DNA from: Pseudomonas sp. J452
Lineage (GTDB): Bacteria; Pseudomonadota; Gammaproteobacteria; Pseudomonadales; Pseudomonadaceae
Length of the DNA: 64,000 nucleotides
Direction: 5' to 3'
Assembly (NCBI RefSeq): GCF_024666525.1
Contig: NZ_CP088294.1
Span: 4,526,001-4,590,000 of the forward strand
This document shows, piece after piece, positions 16,333 through 25,711 of the stretch. The notes beneath the pieces are model-generated. The model ran no database searches, was not told where the DNA came from, and worked only from the letters and a program-made list of their open reading frames with translations. Position numbers and translations under genes: made by a program. How positions within the stretch are numbered: position 1 is the stretch's first letter; each line of letters begins with the position of its first letter.

Positions 16333-17013
16333 ATGTTCACCCTCGTACAGCTGGACAACCCACCGCCCGAATCCCTGAAAAGCCAGGTGCTGCAGATGGT
16401 GGTGGACTACTTCAGCGACATCAGCCCGGTGTCGCTGACGCCCAGCAATCCGCTCTACCAGCTGTACCAGTACGTGATCGGCTACGAGGTGCACCTGTAT
16501 CTACAGGCCATGGACGCGGCGCTGGATAGCAGCGCGCGGCTGATCCTGGCCCTGGATGATCAGGACCCTTCCCTGGTGCTCGGCTTCGCCCTGTACCTGC
16601 CGGCCAAGGATGATCCCGAGGCCTGCACCCTGACCTACCTGGCCGTACAGGCCAGCCACCGTCGCCGCGGTATGGCCCGCGCCATGCTGCAGCAAATGAT
16701 CACCCGCCACCCGCATGCCGAACTGGCCTGCGTGGCGAGCAAGGTGCCGACCTTCGAGGCCATGGGCTTTCAAGTGCTGGCGGCGCGTGGCCCGCAGGTG
16801 CTGATGAACACCTGGGCGCACAGCTCGGATGGCATGGTGGCGGTGCAGGACTTGGCACCGATATTCCAGTCCAAGGAAGTCCGGCAGATCCACGCCTATC
16901 TGCTGCAGCAACACGGCAAGAAGGCCATGAGCGAGGCGGAAAAGCAGCGTGACCGCCAGCTCGACCAGCTGGCCCGCCAGGCTCAGGCGCTGGTAGACGA
17001 ACGCCGCGCCTAG
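16333..17013 (+). CDS. GNAT-family N-acetyltransferase
   Basis: 226 residues from ATG 16333. The acetyl-CoA binding motif is at about 120-140 (LTYLAVQASHRRRGMARAMLQQM, the Q/RxxGxG/A loop), within a GNAT fold that starts around residue 60. The N-terminal 50 residues and the Lys/Arg-rich C-terminal coiled segment (about 175-226) lie outside the core. Substrate unknown. The following 324 bases (17014-17337) have no gene. Confidence 0.85.
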   Translation: MFTLVQLDNPPPESLKSQVLQMVVDYFSDISPVSLTPSNPLYQLYQYVIGYEVHLYLQAMDAALDSSARLILALDDQDPSLVLGFALYLPAKDDPEACTLTYLAVQASHRRRGMARAMLQQMITRHPHAELACVASKVPTFEAMGFQVLAARGPQVLMNTWAHSSDGMVAVQDLAPIFQSKEVRQIHAYLLQQHGKKAMSEAEKQRDRQLDQLARQAQALVDERRA

Positions 17014-17337
17014 CGCCTGAACCCTTCCACGCGCCATCCGCGAGGGAACAGACCCTAGAGACTCCCGCCTCCACTCGGGGTCGCGCTCGCGAAGTTTGCA
17101 AGTTCGATATGGTTTGGCTCTATCGGCAACCTTATCTAGGTCTATTCAGACTTTGCCGGGCCACCCATGGAAGCCTACCGTTACAGGCGCTGTCCTTCGG
17201 TGTGTCTTTGTGGGTTGTGAGCGAAAGCCCTGGGCTGAGTATTTCTGGAGCATCCCCGGTTAGGGAGCGGTCAGGGGCCGCGTGCGGTTCATGATTGAGC
17301 AACGAAGTCATTTCGTACTCTTGAGTGGAGACAAATC

Positions 17338-17601
17338 ATGATTGCCAAAAACCTCTTAACCGCCCTCGCGACGCTGGTCATCGTTGGCGGCGCGCCGTGG
17401 CTATCGACGCCGAGCCATGCAACCGAGCAGGCCGATGAGCGGCAGGAGTCACGCGACACCAAGCAGGAAGGACGCGACGCCGCCAGAGAAACCAAGGAAG
17501 AATGCAAGGAGGGCGATGAATCGAGCCGCGCAGAATGCCGCCAGGACAAGCGCGACACCAAGCAGGACACGCGCGACACCGCTCGCGAAATCAAGTACTG
17601 A
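17338..17601 (+). CDS. Small secreted charged-repeat protein of unknown function
   Basis: 87 residues: signal peptide (cleavage near SHATE, residue 29) and a mature part of almost only Glu, Asp, Arg, Lys, Gln, Thr and Ser. It holds two related blocks, ESRDTKQEGRDAARETK and DKRDTKQDTRDTAREIK, likely one long amphipathic helix, separated by a pair of Cys residues (EECKEG and RAECRQ) that could form a disulfide. GAGTGGAGA precedes the ATG. A periplasmic helical or coiled-coil protein; no family recognised. Confidence 0.75.
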   Translation: MIAKNLLTALATLVIVGGAPWLSTPSHATEQADERQESRDTKQEGRDAARETKEECKEGDESSRAECRQDKRDTKQDTRDTAREIKY

Positions 17602-17603
17602 TA

Positions 17604-17655
17604 GCCAGCAGCCTGGATATCCAGGGTGGGCAACCTGCTCGCGGTTTCCCACCCC
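17604..17655. repeat. REP-like hairpin sequence, copy 2
   Basis: GCCAGCAGCCTGGATATCCA followed by a hairpin GGTGGGCAACC / GGTTTCCCACC. Lies between converging genes and may act as a terminator for both. Confidence 0.65.
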
Positions 17656-17680
17656 ACAACAAACCGACACACTCCAGCCC

Positions 17681-18532
17681 TCAAGGCGCGCCGAACAGCG
17701 CCGTCCAGTAGATCCCTGCATCACTCTTCGGGTCGACCGCATAGGCCGCGCCCAGCTCGCTGAACTGCGCGGCCATCAGGTTGGCGCAGTGGCCGGGGCT
17801 GGCCAGCCAGCCGTCGACCACCTTACGCGCACCGTCCAGCCCGGCGGCGATGTTCTCACCGACCTGCTGGCCGCCGTAGCCGGCCAGTTCGGCGCGGTCG
17901 CCAGGCGTGCGGCCGTCGCGGTCGCGGTGGTCGAAGAAGTTGCCGTTGGCCATCGCCCGGCTATGGCTCTCGGCCGTGCTCGCCAGCGTGGCGTTCCAGG
18001 CCAGGGGCGCGGCAGCGGCGAAGGGTTGACCGCCACACTGGCGCGCCTGGGCGCGGGCGGCGTTGATCTGTTCCAGCAGTTTCTGCCCTTCCGCCTGCCA
18101 GTCGCCCAGGCGCCCGCCCAGCAGTGGCCGCGCCAGGACGATGCGCCAGTCGCGGTCCAGGCGGCTGACGCCGATATCGACGAACTGCGGATCGAGCACC
18201 ACCTGGCAGAAGCTCTCGCGCAACGCCTGCATGGCCGCTTGCGCATCACGCGGGCCGGACAGGCTGATCGCCTGCACGTTGACCATCGGATAGCTGGCGC
18301 GGGCCAGCGCGCCCTGCAGGTCGGCGCTGCCGGTGGCCGGCAGCACCAGACGCGGATCGGCGGCCAGTGGCGGCAGCTCCGCCGAGGCCTGGCCGGCGCA
18401 GCGCTGCACCTGGCTGCGGTAGGCATTGATCGACTCGACCAGTTGCGCCTCTTCGGCCGCTCCGGCGGTGGCGGCTATCAGCAGGCCCAGCGACAGGACG
18501 ACGAGACGCGGAATGAATGACGTGACGCGCAT
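17681..18532 (-). CDS. CAP-domain (SCP/PR-1-like) secreted protein
   Basis: 283 residues from ATG 18532 (GAGGGAG ribosome site), with a signal peptide ending near AGAAEE. The N-terminal third is family-specific; the C-terminal CAP domain (about 150-283) shows HSRAMANGNFFDHRDRDGRTPGDR, VGENIAAG and GWLASPGHCANLM, the classic cavity motifs. Bacterial CAP proteins are extracellular or periplasmic and mostly of unknown activity. Four Cys residues could form disulfides. Confidence 0.88.
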   Translation of the reverse strand: MRVTSFIPRLVVLSLGLLIAATAGAAEEAQLVESINAYRSQVQRCAGQASAELPPLAADPRLVLPATGSADLQGALARASYPMVNVQAISLSGPRDAQAAMQALRESFCQVVLDPQFVDIGVSRLDRDWRIVLARPLLGGRLGDWQAEGQKLLEQINAARAQARQCGGQPFAAAAPLAWNATLASTAESHSRAMANGNFFDHRDRDGRTPGDRAELAGYGGQQVGENIAAGLDGARKVVDGWLASPGHCANLMAAQFSELGAAYAVDPKSDAGIYWTALFGAP

Positions 18533-18641
18533 GAACAGCTCCCTCGACATGACTGCGCACATGATGCGCGATTACGCGCATTTGCGAACCCCATGCGCGA
18601 GCAGATCGCGCGATAGCGTGGCGGGGCAGCAGCCTGGAGGC

Positions 18642-19094
18642 TCAGGCGTAGACGCTGAGCCCGCCCTTGGCTTGCAGCCAGTCGCGGTAGGTCTTCAGCG
18701 AGCTGGTCTGCTCATCGCCGTTGTAGCCGACGAAGGTGTCACTCTCGCCGAAGCCCCGGTCGACCAGTTTCTGTACCTGGGCCAGCAGCTTGGCGGCGTC
18801 TTCGCGGTCCAGCTCGGCGACATCGGGCAGCTCGATTTTCTCCCGCGCGCCACTGGCCTCGCTGTTGAGCGCGGCACGCTCGCTGGCCACCAGGCCACCG
18901 GCGTTGCTCTGCATGGCCCGCAGCAGGCCGCCGCGGCTGTGCGCCACCAGGTCGGCGGCGTAGCGGCGCAGTTCGGTGACCGGATCGCTGCTTGCCGACG
19001 GTTGCTCCTGCGCCGTGCCGGTGGTGGCGGCACTGCTTTTGCCGATGCTGGTGACATAGTTCGCCACTGGCGAATGACTGGCGATGGTGTTCAT
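18642..19094 (-). CDS. Unknown soluble protein
   Basis: 150 residues from ATG 19094. Ser/Thr/Ala-rich N-terminus, then helical regions (ELRRYAADLVAHSRGGLLRAMQ; ELDREDAAKLLAQVQKLVDRGFGESD) and an acidic patch with FVGYNGDEQTSSLKTYRDWLQAKGG. No signal peptide and no family recognised. It stands alone between a CAP gene and a divergent membrane protein gene. Confidence 0.65.
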   Translation of the reverse strand: MNTIASHSPVANYVTSIGKSSAATTGTAQEQPSASSDPVTELRRYAADLVAHSRGGLLRAMQSNAGGLVASERAALNSEASGAREKIELPDVAELDREDAAKLLAQVQKLVDRGFGESDTFVGYNGDEQTSSLKTYRDWLQAKGGLSVYA

Positions 19095-19361
19095 GGCCGC
19101 GCCCTGCGTCTGTTCACAGGACGTGCTTAGCAGAATGCGGGCCAGGTGGCGCAAGCCCCGCCACGCCTGGCTTGGCGCGCTATCGACGGGAGCTGCGCAG
19201 GCCATCTCTTGCCAGGTTGGGCAAACCTTTGCCGCCGGTTACACGGCACGCGGCGGCAAAATGATTAGAAGCGCTTTTCCCGCCGACCGACTAAGGTGTC
19301 GACGTCACGGGCTGGCATGCCCCAGCCCATCCCGCCACCTGCCCCGCCAAGGAAGCTTGCC

Positions 19362-19760
19362 ATGCACCTGATCACCGCCCAGCTGAAACTCATCATGCTG
19401 ATCACCGGCGCCCTCACCTGCACCATGGTCTACGCCCTTATCGCGCCGCAGGCCGCGTTGCTGTCGATGTTCGGTGAAACCCTGCCGGACAGCCCGCTGA
19501 TGCACATCGTGGTGCGCAGCTGGGGCATGCTGATCACCCTGCTCGGCGCGGCGCTGATCTACGGCGCCTTCAACCCGGCCGTGCGCCCGCTGGTGCTGAG
19601 CCTCGCCGGCCTGAGCAAGCTGGTGTTTGTCGGCCTGCTAATCCTGCTGGGCGGCCAGTACCTGCCGCAGACCCTCACGCCGATCCTGATCGATGGCCTG
19701 GTCGTGATCCTCTATGCCATCTGCCTGCCGCGCGCGCGCCGCGAAGCTGCCGCGGTTTAG
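19362..19760 (+). CDS. Unknown four-helix membrane protein
   Basis: 132 residues from ATG 19362. Hydrophobic helices at about 6-27, 46-66, 74-93 and 102-122, with a basic C-terminus (RARREA). The overall pattern resembles small DUF4345/DoxX-like membrane proteins, but I cannot assign one. AAGGAAG precedes the start. Confidence 0.75.
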   Translation: MHLITAQLKLIMLITGALTCTMVYALIAPQAALLSMFGETLPDSPLMHIVVRSWGMLITLLGAALIYGAFNPAVRPLVLSLAGLSKLVFVGLLILLGGQYLPQTLTPILIDGLVVILYAICLPRARREAAAV

Positions 19761-19788
19761 GCCTGCCTCGAATGGTGAAGGCCATCGA

Positions 19789-20589
19789 TCAGTCGTGCAG
19801 ATAGCTCTGCACGATACGGTCGTGGCTGCCATCCTCGATCAGCTGCCGCAACACCTGCGCATAGCTCTCCACGAACTCCACCGAATTGCTCTTCTTGCTG
19901 AAGGCCACTTCGGCGGCATCGGTTGAAACCACCACGGCCGTCGGCCGGATGCTGTCGTCGAGGCCCAGCTGCCGGGTCTCGTAGAGGCCCGTGCTTTCAT
20001 CGGCAATCACGCCGTCGATGCGCCTTTTCTTGACCATCTGCCACAGGTTGGCGCGGCTGGTGGTGAACGACACGCGCGAGGCGAAGTCGGCATCGGCCAT
20101 CAACTGCTGATAGACCGGCCCGTAGGCAACATCGATCTGCGCGCCGAGGCGAAACGGGGTTTTCTGCAGTTCGCGCAGGTCGCTGACGGGCCAGCGCGCC
20201 AGGGCGTCCTGGTGCATGAAAAGGATATTGCGCGAGGGCTCCAGCACCGCGCCGGAGAAGTGCGCATATACCTCGCGCTCGGGCTTGCGGAAAGCGCCGG
20301 GGAGGATATCCAGGCGCCCCAGCTCAAGCTCCTTGAGCGCCCGTGCCCAGGGCAGCTTGACCAGCTTCACCGTGCAACCCAGCCGCGCCAGCACCGCCCG
20401 ATTGAGATCGATGTCGATACCGCCGACCTCGCCATTCGCCTGCTGCATGCTGAAGGGCGGGTCGTCGTCCCAGCGCAGGGTCTTCTGGCAGGCTTGCGCC
20501 ACGCCCGCGAGACTGATGAGCAGAAGCAGCAAGCTGCTTGTGCAGAAACGGCGTAGCGGGCTCGAAGCGTCGACGACAACTCTATTCAA
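19789..20589 (-). CDS. Periplasmic solute-binding-like protein (SBP family 3)
   Basis: 266 residues from a TTG at 20589; no ATG or GTG start gives the full signal peptide (LLLLLISLAGVAQAC). Family 3 features: KTLRWDDDPPFSMQQANGEVGGIDIDLNRAVLARLG, LPWARALKELELGRLDILPG, KPEREVYAHFSG, and KKRRIDGVIADESTG. The mature protein starts with a Cys, making a lipoprotein possible (VAQAC). No transporter partner genes. The start codon choice is uncertain. Confidence 0.82.
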   Translation of the reverse strand: MNRVVVDASSPLRRFCTSSLLLLLISLAGVAQACQKTLRWDDDPPFSMQQANGEVGGIDIDLNRAVLARLGCTVKLVKLPWARALKELELGRLDILPGAFRKPEREVYAHFSGAVLEPSRNILFMHQDALARWPVSDLRELQKTPFRLGAQIDVAYGPVYQQLMADADFASRVSFTTSRANLWQMVKKRRIDGVIADESTGLYETRQLGLDDSIRPTAVVVSTDAAEVAFSKKSNSVEFVESYAQVLRQLIEDGSHDRIVQSYLHD

Positions 20590-20992
20590 GATCAGCGCTC
20601 ACAGGGACTCGTCCGATGGGTTTGAGTCTAGAGAAGCGCGCGGGCGGCGGCCACGATTTCCTGCGGCGGCCAAAAACCACTACAGCTATACAACTAGCGT
20701 GCTTTGGAGCGTCGATAATGTGCCCTAACAATGCCCTAAGCCGATACATTACCCAGGGCTCTAAGCCCGTAGTTACTGAAGCTTGCAAGACGTCTCTACG
20801 CAGTGGTTTCCCGGTAATAAGCTGAGTAGCCATTCAGGGACGCGCCAACAAGCCCTGGCATTCGACGTCTTCGGTACTCGCATCGGCTGAAACAATGTTC
20901 GCGCCCCATAGCATAAGCCAGGGATGTCCACCAGAGCGGCGGTAGTCCATAGAGCCCTACGTTAAGCCGGCGCCAACCTCTCGGAGATTTAC
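20590..20992. other. 403-bp intergenic region with no visible gene
   Basis: No ORF or RNA gene supported. Contains TGCCCTAACAATGCCCTA at 20721-20738, similar to TGCCCTAAAAATGCCCA at 21614-21630 on the other side of dsbB. Confidence 0.5.
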
Positions 20993-21499
20993 ATGATTCA
21001 GCAGCCATCACCTATCCCGCTGCTCACCCTGATCACAGCCGCCTGTTTCGCCATGCTAGGCGGTGCCTTGTTGATGCAGCATCAATTCGGCTGGGAACCT
21101 TGCACGCTATGCGTGCAGATCCGCCTATGGCTGCTCTGTGCCGGGGTTATCAGCCTGCTGATCATGACAGCCGAGGCAATCGGCCAACGCTGGTTGAGCC
21201 TACTGTTCTGGCCGACTCTGCTGGCGGCAGGGGGGATGGCGCTGTACGACAATACTCACCTGGTGCTGATCGAGAGCGGCGTGCTGGAAAGCTTTAGCTG
21301 CTCGCCCTTCCCTTTCTATACCGTCTACCTGCCCTTGCACGAGCACCTGCCCGATGTGTTCATGAGTGCCGGTGTCTGTGGGCAGAACAACTATCGCGTC
21401 CTGGGTCTGCCCTTTACCAGCTGGACCCTACTCAGCGTCGCGCTACTGTTCGCTTTGATCCTGCTCAGTGCCTGGCGCGCCCTGCGCTTTCGGCGCTAA
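20993..21499 (+). CDS. dsbB: Disulfide bond formation protein B
   Basis: 168 residues, four membrane helices. The first periplasmic loop has the CTLC pair (C37, C40) after WEP, and the second has C103 (SFSCSPFP) and C129 (AGVCGQNNYRVLGLPFTSWTLL), so all four redox cysteines are present. DsbB reoxidises DsbA and passes electrons to quinone. CTCGGAG precedes the ATG. No dsbA is nearby; the gene stands isolated next to tRNA-Ser. Confidence 0.93.
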   Translation: MIQQPSPIPLLTLITAACFAMLGGALLMQHQFGWEPCTLCVQIRLWLLCAGVISLLIMTAEAIGQRWLSLLFWPTLLAAGGMALYDNTHLVLIESGVLESFSCSPFPFYTVYLPLHEHLPDVFMSAGVCGQNNYRVLGLPFTSWTLLSVALLFALILLSAWRALRFRR

Positions 21500-21651
21500 T
21501 CAGTCGGAGATCCATACTCTGGATCACTCCGGGCTTCGTTGGCACCTAATATCGAAAATGATCGGGGTTGATCGGGAAGAAGCGGACTAGAGCGGCATGG
21601 AACGTCGCTGGTTTGCCCTAAAAATGCCCAAAACCCTTTCCTCCCCAAACG

Positions 21652-21687
21652 AAAAAGCCCCTGATCCATTAATGAATTCAGGGGCTT
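21652..21687 (-). terminator. Terminator of tRNA-Ser
   Basis: On the reverse strand: stem AGCCCCTGA / TCAGGGGCT followed by TTTTTC, 15 bases past the tRNA 3' end. Confidence 0.88.
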
Positions 21688-21702
21688 AGTCAGTATCGAG
21701 TA

Positions 21703-21792
21703 TGGCGGGAAGATAGGGATTCGAACCCTAGGTGCACTTGCGTACACAACGGATTTCGAATCCGTCCCGTTCGGCCACTCCGGCATCTTCCC
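21703..21792 (-). tRNA. tRNA-Ser (CGA)
   Basis: 90 nt with encoded CCA. Acceptor stem GGGAAGA / TCTTCCC, anticodon CGA in GGATTCGAAATCC, long variable arm TGTACGCAAGTGCA, T loop TTCGAAT. Confidence 0.97.
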
Positions 21793-21906
21793 ACGGCGGC
21801 GCGCATGATATCAGTTCAAGTCGTTTTGGCGAACCCCGTTCGGCATTTTTTTCGCGTGGATTCAGGTGCTTGCGCACTCGCAGCGCGAGGCGGGCTTTCC
21901 CCGGGC

Positions 21907-21937
21907 AGAAAAAAGAGGAGCCTAGGCTCCTCTCTTT
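21907..21937 (-). terminator. Terminator of the dapA-bamC-purC operon
   Basis: Reverse strand: stem AGAGGAGCC / GGCTCCTCT with a short loop, then six T residues, 24 bases after the purC stop. Confidence 0.88.
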
Positions 21938-21960
21938 GCTAACGCCGGCAGAAACGTCGG

Positions 21961-22830
21961 TCAGTTGGTCAAGCGGGTCAGCGCCTCGCGGTACTTGTCC
22001 GCGGTCTTCTGCGCTACGTCGGCCGGTACGGCAGGGGCCGGCGGCTCCTTGTTCCAGCCGGTGGATTCCAGCCAGTCACGCACGAACTGCTTGTCGAAGC
22101 TCGGCGGGTTGCTGCCTTCGGCGTAGCTGTCGGCAGGCCAGAAGCGGCTGGAGTCGGGGGTCAGCGCCTCGTCCATCAGGGTCAGGGTGCCGTCTTCGTC
22201 CAGGCCGAATTCGAACTTGGTGTCGGCGATGATGATGCCGCGGGTGGCAGCGTACTCGACCGCTGCGCTGTACAGGGCGATGGCGGTGTCGCGCACCTTG
22301 GCCGCCAGTTCGGCACCGATGATCGCCTCGCACTGGGCGAAGCTGATGTTCTCGTCATGGTCGCCGACGGCGGCCTTGGTCGAGGGGGTGAAGATCGGTT
22401 GCGGCAGCTTGGCCGCCTCTTTCAGCCCGGCTGGCAGCTGGATGCCGCAGACGGTGCCGCTCTTCTGGTATTCCTTCCAGCCGGAGCCGACGATGTAGCC
22501 ACGCACGATGGCTTCCACCGCCACCGGCTGCAGACGCTTGGCCACAACCGCACGACCTTCCACCAGCGGCAGCTCGGCAGCCGGCACCACGTCTTCGACC
22601 CGGTCGCCGGTGAAGTGGTTGGGCACCACGTCCTTGAGCTTGTCGAACCAGAAGTTGGAGATGGCGGTGAGGATCTTGCCCTTGTCCGGGATCGGCTCGT
22701 TGAGGATCACGTCGAAGGCCGACAGGCGATCGGTAGCGACCATCAGCATGCGCTTGGCGTCGATTTCGTAGAGGTCGCGGACTTTGCCCGAATAGATTTT
22801 CTTCAGGCTCAGGGTGCTGGGAGTGGTCAT
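21961..22830 (-). CDS. purC: SAICAR synthetase, long (Ade1/Burkholderia-like) type
   Basis: 289 residues from ATG 22830 (GGCGGA site upstream). It joins CAIR and aspartate in purine synthesis. The start [17 protein letters not shown], then [36 protein letters not shown] and the [18 protein letters not shown] insert mark the longer class found in yeast Ade1 and many beta-proteobacteria. The PurC I know from P. aeruginosa and E. coli is about 237 residues and starts quite differently (LYRGKAKSVY). ATP and substrate motifs look intact, so it should be functional. It sits where pseudomonads usually carry the short purC, downstream of bamC. Confidence 0.93.
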   Translation of the reverse strand: MTTPSTLSLKKIYSGKVRDLYEIDAKRMLMVATDRLSAFDVILNEPIPDKGKILTAISNFWFDKLKDVVPNHFTGDRVEDVVPAAELPLVEGRAVVAKRLQPVAVEAIVRGYIVGSGWKEYQKSGTVCGIQLPAGLKEAAKLPQPIFTPSTKAAVGDHDENISFAQCEAIIGAELAAKVRDTAIALYSAAVEYAATRGIIIADTKFEFGLDEDGTLTLMDEALTPDSSRFWPADSYAEGSNPPSFDKQFVRDWLESTGWNKEPPAPAVPADVAQKTADKYREALTRLTN

Positions 22831-22931
22831 GTCGGAATTTCCGCCTTGATCAAACGAAACAGGCGAAACCCACCGGGTTTCGCCTATCGAGTTACTGCTC
22901 GGCCGGCACCGAAGTGCCGACACGTTACAAC

Positions 22932-24044
22932 TTAGCCGAGGTTTTCCTGGATCAGTTGCAACACACGGCGCGCCACGTCTTCCGGCGCCACGGTGTTGAG
23001 GTCTTTCTCCACAGAAACCTGCACGTCGCCATCGGCTGAGCGGGTCAGGCGGACCTGATAGCGCTCGGCACGGGCGTCGATTTCTTCCTGGCTCGGCTCG
23101 CTGCCGAACAGGCCGCTGATGAAGCCTTTCTCTTCTTCCGGCTTCTTCGCGCCTTCGGCCAGGTTGACGTAGTACACGCCCAGGCTGCGGTTGATGTCGT
23201 CGATGCGCACGTTGGCCAGTTCCAGGGAACGGCCGACGCTGGACCAGGCACGATCGAAGTCGGTGCTGAGGTTGAGTACCGGGTTGCCGTTGCCGTCCTG
23301 GGTCAGGCTGACGCGGCTCGGGGCATCATAGTCGCGGGCGGCCAGCAGGGACACGGAACCGTGCTCGGCGGTGCTGCTCAGGTCCGCCAGCATGCCATCG
23401 AGCAGCGAGGCCTCCAGCGAGGCATTGCCGGTGCGCGCCGGAAAGGCCACGTCGGCAGTACTGCCCTCGTCGCGCTCGGCGCTGACGATGAACACTTCGC
23501 TGGTGTTGCGCACCACGCCCGGCTCGATGCGCACGCGCACGCGCACTTCATTGTCGCTGTCGGTCAGCAGGCTATCCAGACGACGGGCCATGGACGGCGC
23601 CAGTTCTTCAGCCGGCTGCCAGGCACTGCTGAACTCGCCAGTCTGCGGACGCTCTTCGGCGATGCGGAAGCCGTTGTTCTCGAAATACTGGCGTGCCACC
23701 GGCCAGACTTCCGCCGGGCTGCGCTGAGCCACCAGCCAGCGCGAGTCACCGCTCTTCTGCAGGCTGAACTCGCTGGCATCGCCGACCGGCATGGCCTGCG
23801 GACGCGGCACTTCGAATTTTTCCGGAGTATCGGTGCTGGTGGCCACATTCATCGGCACCGGCAGCAGAGGGTCGATACGCTTGGCATCGACGTTCGCCGG
23901 CATCTGCATCGGCGCGGTCTGGCGCGAGTCCAGGTAATCGGTGCTGCGGTCACGGAAATAGCCTTCGTCACCCCACAGCCACCCGCAACCGCTGGTGCTG
24001 GAGATAATCACGGCAAGGGCGGAAAGTCCGGCCAATCGCTTCAT
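22932..24044 (-). CDS. bamC: Outer membrane protein assembly factor BamC
   Basis: 370-residue lipoprotein (signal [20 protein letters not shown]; lipobox SSTSGC). After the Cys comes the conserved unstructured stretch with [13 protein letters not shown] that binds BamD, then two helix-grip domains (about 100-215 and 255-370). The Bam complex inserts beta-barrel proteins in the outer membrane. The gene follows dapA by 17 bases, the long-known dapA-nlpB pairing, and must be cotranscribed with it. Confidence 0.93.
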   Translation of the reverse strand: MKRLAGLSALAVIISSTSGCGWLWGDEGYFRDRSTDYLDSRQTAPMQMPANVDAKRIDPLLPVPMNVATSTDTPEKFEVPRPQAMPVGDASEFSLQKSGDSRWLVAQRSPAEVWPVARQYFENNGFRIAEERPQTGEFSSAWQPAEELAPSMARRLDSLLTDSDNEVRVRVRIEPGVVRNTSEVFIVSAERDEGSTADVAFPARTGNASLEASLLDGMLADLSSTAEHGSVSLLAARDYDAPSRVSLTQDGNGNPVLNLSTDFDRAWSSVGRSLELANVRIDDINRSLGVYYVNLAEGAKKPEEEKGFISGLFGSEPSQEEIDARAERYQVRLTRSADGDVQVSVEKDLNTVAPEDVARRVLQLIQENLG

Positions 24045-24061
24045 GCGTAATGCTTCCTCGG

Positions 24062-24940
24062 TTAAACCAGTACGCCGGACTGGCGCAGGGCCTGACGCAG
24101 CGGTTCGTGACAACGCGGGCTGAGCCAGGTCAGGGGCAGGCGGATGCCATCCGGCATCATGCCCATTTCATGCAGGGCCCACTTCACCGGAATCGGGTTG
24201 GATTCGATGAACAGGGTTTTGTGCAGCGGCATCAGGCGCTCGTTGATGGCGCGGGCAGTGGCAGCATCGCCAGCCATCGCGGCGGCGCACAGTTCGGCCA
24301 TGGCGCGCGGTGCGACGTTGGCGGTCACCGAGATGTTGCCCTTGCCGCCCATCAGCATCAGTTCGACGGCAGTGGCGTCGTCACCGGAATAGACCAGGAA
24401 GTCCTTGCTCACGCGATCCAGTACTTCCTGGCCGCGCTGCAGGTCGCCGGTGGCTTCCTTGATACCGATGATGTTGGCGATCTTGGACAGGCGCTCGACG
24501 GTCTCCGGCAGCATGTCGCAGACGGTACGGCCCGGCACGTTGTAGAGAATCTGCGGAATCGCCACGGCTTCGGCGATGTGGCGGAAGTGCTGGTACAGGC
24601 CTTCCTGGGTCGGCTTGTTGTAGTAGGGGGTTACCAGCAGGCAGGCATCGGCGCCGACGCTCTTGGCGTTCTGGGTCAGCTCGACTGCTTCGCGGGTGCT
24701 GTTGGCGCCGGTACCGGCGATCACCGGGATGCGCCCGTTGACCTGATCGACCACGCGACGGATGACCTCGACATGCTCGTGGACATCCAGGGTGGCGGAC
24801 TCACCCGTGGTGCCGACGGCAACGATGGCGTTGGTGCCCTCTTGCAGGTGGAAGTCCACCAGCTTGCTCAGGCTGTCCCAATCCAGACCACCCTGTGCGT
24901 CCATGGGCGTGACCAGTGCCACCATACTGCCCGAAATCAT
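24062..24940 (-). CDS. dapA: 4-hydroxy-tetrahydrodipicolinate synthase
   Basis: 292 residues from ATG 24940 with a GGAGCGG site. First committed step of lysine and diaminopimelate synthesis (pyruvate plus aspartate semialdehyde). Visible: GTTGESATL substrate loop, the Tyr of LYNVPGRT, and the Schiff-base lysine in GIKEATGDL. (beta/alpha)8 barrel of normal length. First gene of an operon with bamC and purC. Confidence 0.97.
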   Translation of the reverse strand: MISGSMVALVTPMDAQGGLDWDSLSKLVDFHLQEGTNAIVAVGTTGESATLDVHEHVEVIRRVVDQVNGRIPVIAGTGANSTREAVELTQNAKSVGADACLLVTPYYNKPTQEGLYQHFRHIAEAVAIPQILYNVPGRTVCDMLPETVERLSKIANIIGIKEATGDLQRGQEVLDRVSKDFLVYSGDDATAVELMLMGGKGNISVTANVAPRAMAELCAAAMAGDAATARAINERLMPLHKTLFIESNPIPVKWALHEMGMMPDGIRLPLTWLSPRCHEPLRQALRQSGVLV

Positions 24941-25153
24941 GCAACCGCTCCTGCCGGAAAAAGAGAGCCGTAATGGTACTGACGCCACCAGGGTTGTACA
25001 AGCAAAGGACTGCACCAGCCGACCGTTAAACAGAATGTGCTGTCAGCCACGCCGTACGCCGCACCGGCATTCCCCTGAGCGGTGCTTTTCGCTACCCTTC
25101 CTGCTTTGTTCGCCACGTCATGTGCCGATCACTCTTCGTTTTAGGAATGCTGC

Positions 25154-25711
25154 ATGTCCACCCCCCAGGTTCGCGAACAATTCCTCGTTATCAGCGCCCT
25201 CGGCGCCAACCCCATGGAGCTGACCAGCGTGCTGTGCCGGACCAGCCAGGAGAACCGCTGCGCCATCGTCAGCACTCGCCTGACCCGCCACGGCGAGTTC
25301 AGCGCGCTGATCCTGCAGGTCAGCGGCAGCTGGGATGCCCTCGCCCGCCTGGAAGCGGCCCTGCCGGTACTGGCCAAGAAGCACAGCTTCAGCGTCAACA
25401 TGACCCGCAGCGGCGCCCAGGAAAGTCGCCCCCAGGCCCTGCCTTACGTGGCCTACGTCAGCTGCGTGTACCGTCCGGATATCCTCAACGAGCTGTGCCA
25501 GTTCTTCAGTGATCACCGTGTCGAGCTGGAAAACATCACCTGTGACACCTACCAGGCCCCGCAGACTGGCGGCACCCTGCTGAATGCCACGCTGACCGTG
25601 ACCCTGCCGGCCGGTACGCAGATCAGCTGGCTGCGCGACCAGTTCCTCGATTTCGCCGACTCGCTCAACCTCGATGCGCTGATCGAACCCTGGCGCCCGC
25701 AGAATCCTTAG
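25154..25711 (+). CDS. gcvR: GcvR-type ACT-domain regulator
   Basis: 185 residues with two ACT domains (about 8-85 and 95-178), no DNA-binding motif. GcvR controls the glycine cleavage system by binding the activator GcvA. The gene is divergent from dapA. Its TAG stop takes its last base from the first base of an inserted MITE-like element. Confidence 0.9.
   Translation: MSTPQVREQFLVISALGANPMELTSVLCRTSQENRCAIVSTRLTRHGEFSALILQVSGSWDALARLEAALPVLAKKHSFSVNMTRSGAQESRPQALPYVAYVSCVYRPDILNELCQFFSDHRVELENITCDTYQAPQTGGTLLNATLTVTLPAGTQISWLRDQFLDFADSLNLDALIEPWRPQNP

Noticed and set aside
21961..22923. Longer purC start at 22923
   Set aside because: The first 31 codons lack similarity to PurC and the ATG at 22830 has a proper ribosome site.
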